Source: Nostoc linckia NIES-25 (GTDB lineage Bacteria > Cyanobacteriota > Cyanobacteriia > Cyanobacteriales > Nostocaceae). Taken from it: a stretch of DNA of 64,000 nt. Numbering within the stretch: the stretch's first letter is position 1; each line of letters opens with the position of its first letter. Below the pieces are notes generated by a model that had not been told where the DNA came from, did not search any database, and was given only the letters and a program-made list of their open reading frames with translations. A program made the position numbers and the translations under genes. The DNA is taken from positions 3,326,534 through 3,390,533 of the forward strand of contig NZ_AP018222.1 in NCBI RefSeq assembly GCF_002368035.1, given 5' to 3'. Below are positions 51,601 to 61,008 of the stretch, in pieces.

Positions 51601-52989
51601 ATGCTTGATTCCGATAAAGTCAAGGCTAGTGAAGTAGGAAAAACTCGGCTTCGAGAAGCCATCAAGCAAGCCCAATTGACTCAAGAAAAACTAGCATCGA
51701 ATACTCATGTAAGTGTTGACACTATTAAACGTCTGCTTGGTGTTAAACCTGCTCCTAATGGAGTCGAAAGGTGGGTAGTAAAGAGTATTGCTAATCATTT
51801 AAATATTAACCCGTTAGATATAGTTGCCCCTCAAGATTGGTATCAAAATCTGCAATTATTACAAGAGTTTGAAGTACTCATTCAAGAAAAGATTCGCTCG
51901 TTTTGTGGGCGAAAATTTGTGTTTGATGCTTTTAAAAATTTCTTAAATAAATATCCCAAGGGTTATTTTACGGTAATCGGGGATGCTGGGATGGGGAAAA
52001 GTGCTATAGCTGCAAAGTATGTTGATGAAAATCAAGCTATTTGTTACTTTAATGTTTTGCAAGAAAGAAACAATCGCCCAGAATTGTTTATTAAAAGTAT
52101 TCGTCAGCAGCTAATTAACCGCTATTACTTAGAAAATGCCGAGAATGATGATTTATCAGCTTTGTTAATTAAAGCTAGTAACAAAATTGTTAATAATCAA
52201 CCCTTGGTAATTGTAATTGATGCGTTGGATGAAGTAGAGCAAGCACCAGGAGGAGAAAATATTTTATATTTGCCTAAGACTCTGCCAGATAAAGTTTATT
52301 TTTGGCTAACGAGGCGACGCTATGAACCGGGTAAAAAGCGATTATATACTGAAGGTGTCGAGCAGGTAGAGTTAGATTTAAACTCAAGTCGATAGAACAA
52401 AGATAATCGTGATGACATTCAAGAATATATTCGCTTTTTTTTAAATCATGATGTAGATTATAAAGCCGGATTACTCAAGTGGATTCAAGACCGCGATATC
52501 AACCGTGAGGCTTTTGTTGAGCAGGTAGCGGCAAAAAGTGAAAGTAATTTCATGTACCTGCACCATGTCTTACCGGGAATTGCTTGCGGTGACTATAATG
52601 ATTTTAATTTAAAGCAATTACCAAATGGCCTTAAGAAATATTATCAAACTCATTGGGAGCGGATGAAGATGGATTCTCCACCTAATAAAATGATGGTGAT
52701 TATCCTGTATATTCTAGTAGAAATTGTTACGCCGATTCCTTGTGAGATGATTGCTGATATTACCCAGGAAGATGAATATGAGGTGCAAGACATTTTAAAT
52801 AATTGGTTTGGATATTTAAAGCCACAAACGATAGAAGGAGACATTTGTTACAGCATCTACCATGCTAGTTTTCTCGATTTTCTCAAATCAAAACCGATTT
52901 TGGATACAAAGCGTCAGCTACTTAAAGAGGTGAATCAACGGATTGTTGATTATTGGGAACGGGAGAAGGAAGAAGATGATGAAAACTGA
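51601..52989 (+). pseudogene. HTH-STAND (NACHT-type) NTPase, interrupted by an in-frame TAG
   Basis: The reading frame runs from the ATG at 51601 to a TGA at 52987-52989 and is broken only by a TAG at 52393-52395. Before the stop are a helix-turn-helix (about 18-65: QAQLTQEKLASNTHVSVDTI), Walker A GDAGMGKSAIA (about 127-137) and Walker B LVIVIDALDEVEQ (about 202-214). After it, in the same frame, the typical continuation follows (DDIQEYIRFFLNHD, NFMYLHHVLPGIACGDY, ISYHASFLDFL-like IYHASFLDFL). One base change would restore a 462-codon protein. The WD40 half follows in another frame. It is either a recent nonsense mutation, a read-through stop, or a sequencing error. Without read-through the first part would be a 264-residue HTH-NTPase stump. 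Confidence 0.8.
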
Positions 52990-55240
52990 GAATAAATCAA
53001 GAGTAAAAAAATCCTACTCCCGCAAAGCTTATCTGGGCAGGTATCCTTATAATTTGGTAAGTTCGGGGAATTTAGAAAAATACTACCAAACTCTGACTGA
53101 TTTTGAATTTTTAACGGCAAAAATTAACCATCCTGAGTTTGGAGTGCAGGCGCTCATTGAAGATTATGATTTGATTGACGATGCAGAAACATTAAATAAC
53201 TCTCAAAAAGTTAAAAGTCTCAAATTGATTCAAGGAGCATTAAGACTATCAGCCCATATTTTAGCAGTAGATAAACGGCAATTAGCGAGCCAATTGCATG
53301 GACGATTGCTAAATCAGAAAACGTCAGAGGAGATTCAGGCATTACTAACACAGCTAAAGCAAAAGACAACTACTCCTTGGCTGTGTCCCTTGACCCCAAG
53401 CTTAACGCCACCGGGGGGACGGTTACTCCGAACTCTCAAGGGGAAGAAACCTGTAGCAGTCACTCCTGATGGTCAACATTTGATTTCTGGTTCTGATGAC
53501 AACATTCTTAAGGTTTGGAATCTGGAAACGGGAGAAGAAATTCTCACTCTCACAGGTCATACTGAATTGATAAGGGCTGTAGCAGTTACACCAGATGGCA
53601 AATATATAATTTCTGGTTCAAGTGATAAGACAATTAGAGTTTGGGACATTAATACAGAGCAAGTAATATTTACTTTAACAGGACATGCAGCTGCAATAAA
53701 TGCACTGACTGTAACACATGATAGCGAATGGTTAATTTCTGGTTCTACGGATACTACTGTCAAGATTTGGGATTTAAAAACTGGTAATGAACTTTGTACA
53801 TTTGGAAATGTCAAAATAAAAAAACCTTTGTCGTTAGAAATGATTCTGACTAAAGGTAAGGAAGAGTTCGATTTGATCGATGCAGTATTTGCTCTAGTAG
53901 TTACACCAGATACTAAACAAATAATTGCTGGGTATGATTATAGGACTATTAGAGTATGGAATGTTAAAGATAAAACACAAGTTTTTTCTTGTAAATCTGA
54001 AGCTACATTAGTAACAAGTTTAGCATTAGCAGCACACAAAAAATTATTGTTTGCTGCTTCAGGAGCTAATATTATTCAGGGTTGGAGCCTAGATTCTGAA
54101 AGAGAAGTCGTACGTCTTAGAGGTCATACTAGTGGTGTAACAACCATAGCTATTACATCAGATGAAAAACGGCTAATTTCTTATGCTTACGATACAACAT
54201 TTAAATATTGGAATATAGAAACAGGCAAAGAAATATTTACATTCAAAACTGATACTGAAAACATAACATCTATAGCCCTTACACCAGATAATAAAAAATT
54301 AATTTCTGGTTCGAGTACTATCAAAATATGGAGTTTAGAAGCTGACAAAGAAACTCCCTTTACCACGCAGCATAAGGATAGTGTGTGGAATTTAGCAATA
54401 ACACCTGATGGCAAACAGGCAATTTCTAGTTCTTGGGACAAGAGTCTGAAAGTTTGGGATTTAAAAAATCAGAAGGAAATTTTTACATTAAACCGTAATA
54501 TTCAGCCAGGTACTGCTATTGCAGTAACGCCTGATAGTAAGCAAGTGATTTTTGCGACAAGTGATAACTATTTCACAGTTAGAGATTTATTGACAGGAGA
54601 AGAATTTTGTCAAATTGCTGGTTATCACGAAACGGTAATTGCTTTAGCAGTTACACCAAATGGCGAGAAGCTGATATCTAGTTTTAGTGACGACACTCTT
54701 AAAGTATGGGATTTAAAATCTGGTCAAGAACTTTCAAGTAAATCTTATTATGATTGGAAACTACGGGAGATAGCAATCAATCCTAATAACCAACAGGTTA
54801 TTTTTGCTTCATACGAACTTATAGAAGTTGACAATCTCTTAAATGACAAAGAAAATTTTTTAATTGGCAGTCATCATACCAGTTATATCAAAGCTGTGGC
54901 AGTTTCACCTGATGGGAAGCAGATAATTTCAGCTTCTAGTGACAAAACTATTGAAGTTTGGAGCCTAGAAACAAAAAATAAAATTTTTACTCTTACAGGA
55001 CATACTGATGAAGTCAATGATGTAGTAGTTACAGCAGATAGCAAACAGGTGATTTCTGCATCAAGTGACAACACCCTCAATGTCTGGAATTTGGCAACTG
55101 GGGAGTTCATTGCCACTTTTACAGGAGAAAGTGCGATCAATTGCTGTGCAGTTGCACCAGACGGCGTAACAATTGTGGCTGGAGATGCTTCAGGTAGGGT
55201 GCATTTTTTACGCCTTGAGAATATGGGGCGTAATTCATAA
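52976..55240 (+). CDS. Helical-linker plus 14-WD40-repeat protein (C-terminal half of a NACHT-WD40 STAND protein)
   Basis: About 754 residues from the ATG at 52976 (a second ATG follows at once), preceded by AGAAGGA. It overlaps the end of the NTPase frame by 14 nt, in the +1 frame. The first 130 residues are helical (RYPYNLVSSGNLEKYYQ, then INHPEFGVQALIEDYDLID) and match the segment that follows the NTPase domain in fused cyanobacterial homologues. From about residue 150 I count 14 WD40 repeats, such as HTELIRAVAVTPDGKYIISG followed by SDKTIRVWD, enough for two seven-bladed propellers. Blades 5, 9 and 11 are degenerate. Such propellers sense a ligand and release the NTPase. As a separate chain it would need to bind the NTPase in trans. 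Confidence 0.88.
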   Translation: MMKTENKSRVKKSYSRKAYLGRYPYNLVSSGNLEKYYQTLTDFEFLTAKINHPEFGVQALIEDYDLIDDAETLNNSQKVKSLKLIQGALRLSAHILAVDKRQLASQLHGRLLNQKTSEEIQALLTQLKQKTTTPWLCPLTPSLTPPGGRLLRTLKGKKPVAVTPDGQHLISGSDDNILKVWNLETGEEILTLTGHTELIRAVAVTPDGKYIISGSSDKTIRVWDINTEQVIFTLTGHAAAINALTVTHDSEWLISGSTDTTVKIWDLKTGNELCTFGNVKIKKPLSLEMILTKGKEEFDLIDAVFALVVTPDTKQIIAGYDYRTIRVWNVKDKTQVFSCKSEATLVTSLALAAHKKLLFAASGANIIQGWSLDSEREVVRLRGHTSGVTTIAITSDEKRLISYAYDTTFKYWNIETGKEIFTFKTDTENITSIALTPDNKKLISGSSTIKIWSLEADKETPFTTQHKDSVWNLAITPDGKQAISSSWDKSLKVWDLKNQKEIFTLNRNIQPGTAIAVTPDSKQVIFATSDNYFTVRDLLTGEEFCQIAGYHETVIALAVTPNGEKLISSFSDDTLKVWDLKSGQELSSKSYYDWKLREIAINPNNQQVIFASYELIEVDNLLNDKENFLIGSHHTSYIKAVAVSPDGKQIISASSDKTIEVWSLETKNKIFTLTGHTDEVNDVVVTADSKQVISASSDNTLNVWNLATGEFIATFTGESAINCCAVAPDGVTIVAGDASGRVHFLRLENMGRNS

Positions 55241-55262
55241 TTCGTAATTCGTAATTGACAAA

Positions 55263-55838
55263 CTATACAGTAAATGACTGACCAAAGATTTCATTGACGG
55301 TAATGCTGACATCAGGGAAACTTGGAATTGATAAAGTTTGACAGCTAGCGAACTTTTGCATCAACTGATATCCTGCGGCTGTTGGTTGTTGATAAACTTC
55401 GACAATTTCGTCGTTAATATCTACTAACCAAACTTCAATAATGTTTGCTTCTGCATATAAAGGAATTTTCTCTTCCCGGTCATACAAAATAGTCGAATCA
55501 GCCACTTCAATTAATAAAAAAATATCCTGTGGTTGGGGATGTGCTGTACCGTAGAAATCATCACGAGGTTTGAGTAATGCCACATCTGGCTGAGGTTCTG
55601 AGTTATTGTTCAAGGCAACTGGATTTTGAGGAGCAACTATAACGCGTTTTCCCAATAGCTGCACCAACAAATTAACGAGTCGATTTACACAAGCAGCGTG
55701 TTTTGTCCCAATTGGCGACATCTCAATAATTTCTCCCCGAATCAATTCCACCCGGTCATCCTCTGTGAGAATCCCGGAATCAACCATTTTATGATACTGG
55801 TCAACTGTGAATTTCCGTCTTAGCAATTGCACAGACAT
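55263..55838 (-). CDS. Uma2 family (DUF820) putative PD-(D/E)XK nuclease
   Basis: A 191-residue Uma2 protein, a family with a restriction-endonuclease-like fold, greatly expanded in cyanobacteria and of unclear role. Marks: KFTVDQYHKMVDSGIL, DDRVELIRGEIIEMSPIG, PQPDVALLKPR (the acidic residue), IFLLIEVADST (E-x-A in place of E-x-K, as usual), and LYAEANIIEVWLVDI. It is convergent with the WD40 gene (23 nt between stops). Confidence 0.9.
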   Translation of the reverse strand: MSVQLLRRKFTVDQYHKMVDSGILTEDDRVELIRGEIIEMSPIGTKHAACVNRLVNLLVQLLGKRVIVAPQNPVALNNNSEPQPDVALLKPRDDFYGTAHPQPQDIFLLIEVADSTILYDREEKIPLYAEANIIEVWLVDINDEIVEVYQQPTAAGYQLMQKFASCQTLSIPSFPDVSITVNEIFGQSFTV

Positions 55839-55999
55839 CGCTACCTCAACTACTGCTTATTTAATTATTCTTCAAAAAAAGAGTAGAAAATAAATATAAT
55901 GCAATTCTTTTTTTAATCAGAATAAGATAAACAGCGATCGCCTTCATACCAAAAAGCGATCGCTTTAACTCTAATTTCTAAATTCCTCTCCTACTCTTG

Positions 56000-56026
56000 T
56001 ACAGACGCGATTCATCGCGTCTCTAC
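56000..56026. repeat. GTAC/GTAG...CTAC palindrome (GACGCGATTCATCGCGTC core)
   Basis: AGACGCGA-TTCA-TCGCGTCT forms an 8-10 bp stem; the same core occurs at 50706-50732. Confidence 0.8.
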
Positions 56027-56043
56027 CCACTCCCTATTTCCAC

Positions 56044-56700
56044 CTAACACTGTTGAAATAGCTCTGCAAAACTTTTCGACGCTGCTTCCGGTTTCGCTAC
56101 AATCTCAACAATTTTATTACGTGCAGCTGGCTCAAACAGCGCCTCGACGCTAACTTTGGCGACTTTTTGTCGAGGAATACTACCGTCAAACAGAGTATCA
56201 GCACCCTGCATCACAATCGAGTTGCTATTATCTTCATTCTTTAACCCACCAGGGCGCACAATTGTATAAGTAAGACCACTTTTCTGGATGTATTCTTCAG
56301 CTTGCTTTTTCCACACCAAAATCAACCAAAACAAGTTCAGCGGATGGAAAAACTGAGACGTACACAAAGAAGAAACTAAGACAAAATGCTCAATTCCCTT
56401 AGCCTTAGCAACATCAACTAAATTTTTCGTACCTTCAAAATCCACTTTATAGGGGCCAGTGGGGTCAAAGCTAGGTTTTGCGCCAGTTGCAACCAACACA
56501 ACTGTACTATCTCCCAACGCAGCAGTCAGAGTTTCTGGTTGTAACACGTCGCCTACTACTAATTCAGCTTCTGGAGACAGAATACCTCTAGCTTTTTCTA
56601 TATCCCGCACCAACGCTCGGACAGGAATATTCCGCGCTACCAATTCTTGCACGATGCGGCGACCTGTTTCACCCGTTGCCCCTGCTACAAATGCTTTCAT
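56044..56700 (-). CDS. NAD(P)-binding atypical SDR protein (NmrA/Tic62-like)
   Basis: A 218-residue Rossmann-fold protein: MKAFVAGATGETGRRIV carries the G-x-x-G-x-x-G dinucleotide motif, ALVRDIEKARGIL the phosphate-binding arginine, and LTYTIVRPGGLKNE is typical of the atypical SDR group. The Y-x-x-x-K catalytic pair is not in its usual context, so it may be a redox sensor or isomerase-like enzyme rather than a classical dehydrogenase. Close relatives occur in plastids. It diverges from the DUF1997 gene. Confidence 0.88.
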   Translation of the reverse strand: MKAFVAGATGETGRRIVQELVARNIPVRALVRDIEKARGILSPEAELVVGDVLQPETLTAALGDSTVVLVATGAKPSFDPTGPYKVDFEGTKNLVDVAKAKGIEHFVLVSSLCTSQFFHPLNLFWLILVWKKQAEEYIQKSGLTYTIVRPGGLKNEDNSNSIVMQGADTLFDGSIPRQKVAKVSVEALFEPAARNKIVEIVAKPEAASKSFAELFQQC

Positions 56701-56878
56701 AAGAAATGCTATCCTGGGAAACTATTGTGTGCTTGTTCAGTTCTTTATTTTAGTGATTCTATGGAGCTGATGGCAGATTATTGAGGTTTCTGTCAAAATA
56801 GGATATTTGTGCGAAACTACCCAAGTCGGCAGGGAATTATTAATATAGACAAACGCCAAAGTATACAGTCATGTATTT

Positions 56879-57562
56879 ATGCTTTTAAGAGACGGCGAAT
56901 ACCAATCCTTGGAAATACCAGAAACAGTTTTACCAGTAGCATCCAGCGAAGAAGAAGCAAACGAGACATTAACACAACCAAATGTAGCGACGCTTACAAA
57001 ATTTTATGGTCGTTATCAAGACTCTATGGAAATGTTTGCTCCAGCAGTCAAGGTTGGTGAGTATCTTAATTCTCACAGTTCGTGGTTTTCGCGCTGCGCT
57101 GAACCAATGAAGGTGCAACCGTTGGGGGAAAATGGCTATGCTCTAGTAATTGGTCGTTTTGGTTCCTTTGGTTATGAGGTAGAACCAAAAATTGGTTTGG
57201 AATTATTACCTCCAGACGAAGGTATTTACCGCATCCGCACAATTCCCATCCCTGATTACCAACCGCCTGGTTATGACGTGGATTACCGGGCATCCCTAAG
57301 GTTATCAGAAAACGCTGCAAGTAGTGTTTATACTGATATTGCCGAGGTGACGAAAGTTGAATGGGAGTTGGATTTAGTAGTTTACATACACTTTCCCAAG
57401 TTTATTCAGCGATTACCCAAGTCTTTAATTCAATCTACAGGCGATCGCTTACTCAATCAAATCGTTCGCCAAGTCTCCCGCCGCTTAACTCGCAAAGTCC
57501 AAGAAGATTTTCATCAATCTTTGCAAATACCCTTTCCTGTTAATTCCAAGAAAAAACGGTGA
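56879..57562 (+). CDS. DUF1997 family protein
   Basis: A 227-residue soluble protein of a family shared by cyanobacteria and plastids, function unknown. Marks: FYGRYQDSMEMFAPAVKVGE, HSSWFSRCAEPMKVQPLG, EPKIGLELLPPDEG and VYIHFPKFIQRLPKSLIQSTGD. The last part ends in a basic tail. No membrane segment. Confidence 0.87.
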   Translation: MLLRDGEYQSLEIPETVLPVASSEEEANETLTQPNVATLTKFYGRYQDSMEMFAPAVKVGEYLNSHSSWFSRCAEPMKVQPLGENGYALVIGRFGSFGYEVEPKIGLELLPPDEGIYRIRTIPIPDYQPPGYDVDYRASLRLSENAASSVYTDIAEVTKVEWELDLVVYIHFPKFIQRLPKSLIQSTGDRLLNQIVRQVSRRLTRKVQEDFHQSLQIPFPVNSKKKR

Positions 57563-57639
57563 GTTAATCGATTTTTGGATTTTGGATTTGTTTCAACCAC
57601 CCAGTGTGGAACATAAACCAAAAAATCTAAAGTTGCTAG

Positions 57640-57694
57640 TCAACAGTTGTTTGTCCCTTGCCATAAACTAATGACAAAGGACAAATGACTAATT
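57640..57694. repeat. Short TTTGTCC/ATGACAA repeat
   Basis: Remnant of the opposed heptamer type (AACAGTTGTTTGTCCC against AATGACAAAGGACAAATGAC), between the convergent DUF1997 and DUF4079 genes. Confidence 0.7.
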
Positions 57695-57696
57695 AA

Positions 57697-58167
57697 CTAT
57701 GCTTGAGTAAGAATTTTTTGGACAATTTGTACCCCACTAACAGCTTGCCAAACAAAAAGCCCTAAAAGCGTGAAATTTAAGAGAATGTGAGTTGCACGCG
57801 CCCAATTTGCTCCTTTTTGCATGTAGGGAGACAAAGCCGCGGAAAATGCAATCAGACCCGTCATCCCCAAACCTGCTAACAGGTGAGGCCCTACAAATAA
57901 CTTGCCATTATTGATGTAAGTGACAGCCATCCCTCCAATTGCACCTGCCACCATCAAAGCTAGGAGTATAGACCCGATTTGATAATGTCTGACGTTATAT
58001 CTACCTTTAATCAGTTCTTTCTTTTCTTCCCCCTGAGCATTTCTGGTACGCTGTACTTGTAACCCCAAATAGGCAGCATAAATCGAGACTACTAATAGCG
58101 CCCACATCATCAGCGGATGAAAGAAGTTCAGCCAATATTTCACCGACGGAGAAAGTTCCAGACTCAT
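57697..58167 (-). CDS. DUF4079 family membrane protein
   Basis: A 156-residue protein from the ATG at 58167 (MSLELSPSVKYWLNFFHPL), with GAGGA shortly upstream; the frame opens at a TTG five codons earlier. Four hydrophobic segments (about 14-34, 66-86, 96-116, 130-150) and the conserved FFHPLMMW and RHYQIGSILLALMV; the histidines recall cytochrome b561-like heme binding. Function unknown, thylakoid or plasma membrane. Confidence 0.85.
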   Translation of the reverse strand: MSLELSPSVKYWLNFFHPLMMWALLVVSIYAAYLGLQVQRTRNAQGEEKKELIKGRYNVRHYQIGSILLALMVAGAIGGMAVTYINNGKLFVGPHLLAGLGMTGLIAFSAALSPYMQKGANWARATHILLNFTLLGLFVWQAVSGVQIVQKILTQA

Positions 58168-58369
58168 CGTGTCCTCGCCCAAGTATTAAATCTTCATAAA
58201 AATTAGCATAACTCTATTTTCTGTGCTTAAAGTTGCACAAATTAAATAAGAAATCACAATTCAAAATTTAGGATTCAACATCAAGTCCAGGCACTCGCTT
58301 GGGCTTGTTTTGGCTTAAGCTGAATTTTGAGGGTAGACGAATCAAACTTCCCTGTGTGGGATTTCATCG

Positions 58370-59653
58370 ATGATTGAAAACAACGATACTTTGCTGCTGA
58401 AAGCTGCTAAAAGTGGGGAAATTAAGGGGTTGCGTGCGCTACTAGCTGCTGGTGCGAAGGTGGATGCGTGCGATCGCCAAGGCACTACGGCTTTAATGTT
58501 TGCTGCTAGTTTGGGCTACACAGAAATTGTGCGATCGCTCCTGGATGCTGGGGCAAATATCAATATCAAAAGAAAACTCTATGGTTTGACGGCTTTGATG
58601 TTAGCAGCTAGCGCCAAACAACTTGACATTGTGCAACTTTTAGTATCTAGAGGCGCGGATGTCAACGCCACTAATGAAGATGGCAGCACAGCTTTAATGG
58701 CAGCAGTAGTTAAAGGTCACGTGGATGTAGTACGAGTTTTGTTAGCTGCTGGTGCAGGGGTGGACATCGCCGATAAAGATGATGATACGGCTTTGAAGTT
58801 GGCAGTTAAGCACGGGCAGGTAGAAGTTATAAAAGCAATTCTCCAAACTGGTGTAGATGTTAATGTCCCAGATGAAGAAGGTGAAACACCGTTAATGTTA
58901 GCGGCAGATTTGGGACATCTGGAGGTTGTCCAAGCACTGTTGGCGGCGGGGGCTGATGTGAAGGCGAAAAATGCCGATGGTGGAAGTGCGTTATCAGCGG
59001 CGGCGGCGGCGGGACATAGTGCGATCGCATCTGCTTTACTAGATCGAGATGCCGAAATTAATTTCCAAGACCAAGATGGTGAAACAGCCTTACACCTTGC
59101 CGCTGTGGAAGGTTACGTTGATGTGGTGGAAGCGTTACTTAATAAAGGTGCGGATGTCCAAATTAGAAACCACCTTGGTGATACGCCATTGCTAGTAGCA
59201 GCGTTGCAGGGACACAGTGAAATTGTGGAAGCACTGCTGCGTTCTGGCGGAGATATTAATGGAAAAAACCTCGGCGAACTACCTTTGACGCTGGCTGCAT
59301 CACAAGGGCATACCCAAACGGTGAAAGTATTGCTTGACTATGGCGCTGATGTCAATATTCCAGCAGATGATGGCAAAAGTGCTTTGATTAAGGCAACTGA
59401 ACGCCAGCACATAGAGGTAATAAAAATGCTCTTAGCAAAGGGCGCAGATGTAAATTTTCAAGATTCAGCCAAAGCAACAGCATTGATGTGGTCTGCTTCA
59501 GCGGGTCATGGAGAGATTGTGCAGTTATTAGTCCAAGCTGGGGCAGATTTGAATTTGAAAAACCGAGGCGGTTACACTGCTTTGATGATTGCAGAATTTA
59601 ATGGTTATCAGAATATTGTCCGGAGTTTGCAAAAAGCTGGGGCGCAGGAATGA
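58370..59653 (+). CDS. Ankyrin-repeat protein, 13 repeats
   Basis: A 427-residue protein made wholly of ankyrin repeats: I count 13 units of about 33 residues, of the form TALMLAASLGHTEIVRLLL-type with GADVN at each turn (for example STALMAAVVKGHVDVVRVLL). There is no signal peptide or other domain. It would act as a cytoplasmic binding scaffold. Length and repeat quality are even along the protein, so it is intact. The repeats are not recent copies: the DNA differs between units. Confidence 0.93.
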   Translation: MIENNDTLLLKAAKSGEIKGLRALLAAGAKVDACDRQGTTALMFAASLGYTEIVRSLLDAGANINIKRKLYGLTALMLAASAKQLDIVQLLVSRGADVNATNEDGSTALMAAVVKGHVDVVRVLLAAGAGVDIADKDDDTALKLAVKHGQVEVIKAILQTGVDVNVPDEEGETPLMLAADLGHLEVVQALLAAGADVKAKNADGGSALSAAAAAGHSAIASALLDRDAEINFQDQDGETALHLAAVEGYVDVVEALLNKGADVQIRNHLGDTPLLVAALQGHSEIVEALLRSGGDINGKNLGELPLTLAASQGHTQTVKVLLDYGADVNIPADDGKSALIKATERQHIEVIKMLLAKGADVNFQDSAKATALMWSASAGHGEIVQLLVQAGADLNLKNRGGYTALMIAEFNGYQNIVRSLQKAGAQE

Positions 59654-60480
59654 GGGCAGAGGGGCAGGGGAAAAGGTTAAAGGGAAAAGGTTAAAGGGAA
59701 AAGGATAAATTTAATCTTTACCCTTTCTCCATGCCCTATTTGCCCCATAGCCTAAATTCTGAGGTCTTTATTCTCTTTTAATAAAATATTGTTACAAACA
59801 TATTGACAAACTATAAAATCAAGGTTATTTACTTATATACCAACAAGGTTTACAAAAACCAAAGTTGAACAAATTACAAATATCGCGTTTGGCTAGAACG
59901 CGAAGTGTTTGCTGAAGGATAGCGGGTCTCATGCTTCCTGGGAAGTAAGAAATAAATTCTTGGATTCTTCTGGGAATTACATAGCAGAAACTAAAAAAAG
60001 CAAAAATCCGTCGCAGCTGTTGTGAGCTTGCTGCAACGGATGAAGGAAAAATTAAAACGCCGAGATGGAACAGGGAAAATGCTTGCGCCACAAGGGTAGA
60101 AAGCGGGCAAAAATGAAGAAGGGTACTTAACCTTAATTACTTTGTAGCTTTTACCTTGTACCTTTAACCCAGTCTCCCCCTCGGCGTTTCCTACTGTGCT
60201 AGATGTGCAAAATATATAGTTTTTATTTGATGAGAAAAGTATTGTAAAGATCATTTTTAATGTATAAAATTAGACGAAAAAGGCAAGCTAGTAATCAAAA
60301 AAGCTTGATTTGTGAGTATTTGAGCGATCGCTACGGAAACTGTTAAAGAATATAAATAAAATATTAAATTTAGTAGAATCACTGTATTTAGAGGAAACAG
60401 GGCTGAGGTAACAGGCAATAGGGAAATTATGCTGACTGTTGACTGTATAGTGAGGAGTTAACAGTTATTCATCGGTGTCA
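59654..60480. other. Gene-free stretch after the ankyrin gene
   Basis: AGGGGAAAAGGTTAAAGGG units lie at 59668-59705, facing TTTACCCTTTCTCC. Two ORFs on the minus strand (59825-60254) overlap each other, have odd composition and no family resemblance, and are not called. The rest is AT-rich. Confidence 0.6.
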
Positions 60481-60499
60481 ACTTAACGTAAAACCGATG

Positions 60500-60640
60500 T
60501 CCCGCAAGGAACTGAAGTTCCTTGCTTATAGCAAAAGTCATCTCAAGATGACTCAATTTTGTTAAAAGTTTTTAGTCTACTTCAGTAGACTTTAGGTATA
60601 AGCAAAAGAACTTTAGTTCTAGGCGGGTGAGGAAGCCAAC
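60500..60640. repeat. Chain of four short hairpins
   Basis: In order: CAAGGAACTGAAGTTCCTTG (60505-60524), AGTCATCTCAAGATGACT (60536-60553), AGTCTACTTCAGTAGACT (60574-60591) and AGAACTTTAGTTCT (60607-60620), followed by AGGCGGGTGAGGAAGCC. Each stem is 6-8 bp with a 2-4 nt loop. The order recalls the structured ends of IS200/IS605-type elements, but no transposase or TnpB gene is present. Confidence 0.7.
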
Positions 60641-60724
60641 AGTTAAGCCATTTCTAACTTAGAGAGTTTCTGCAAAATCTAAAATTGTAAGTAGGTGGAC
60701 ACAATTATTTAGAAGACGCATTTC

Positions 60725-60970
60725 GACTTCTCCCAAGGGGAGACGCTACGCCAAGCAAGATCCCGTTCGCCCTTGGCGTTCCCGTACCACTCCGTGGAAG
60801 CAAGCTAGCAAGAGCGTCTCCGTTAGGAGAAGGGTAGGGTACGCTCAATGCTCGGTAAGCTTATTTTAAGAGGGTTGAGTTTCGACTACGCGGTAATCGA
60901 GCGTTCGCGTAGCGTCTCGTACAGAAGTCGAGATTCAACTTCCGCGCAGTCGAAACCTGGCGAGATCGAG
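60725..60970. repeat. Mosaic of dispersed palindromes
   Basis: Several stems follow one another: CTCCCAAGGGGAG (60731-60743), CCAAG...CTTGG (about 60751-60775), and AGCGTCTCC/GGAGAAG. A large inverted pair GTTTCGACTACGCGG (about 60887-60901) and CCGCGCAGTCGAAAC (about 60942-60956) differs at one position. The segments look like known interspersed repeats of filamentous cyanobacteria stacked together. Confidence 0.65.
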
Positions 60971-61008
60971 TTAGGTTTAATTTAGTCCTTCTACTTATTA
61001 GTTTTGGA

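Noticed and set aside
52940..53000. Programmed +1 frameshift joining the NTPase and WD40 frames
   Set aside because: AAC-TGA could slip in principle, but there is no recognised slippery site and the second frame has its own start and Shine-Dalgarno-like box.
59825..60254. Two overlapping ORFs of 87-88 codons on the minus strand
   Set aside because: They overlap in different frames, have no domain or start signal, and lie in repeat-rich DNA.
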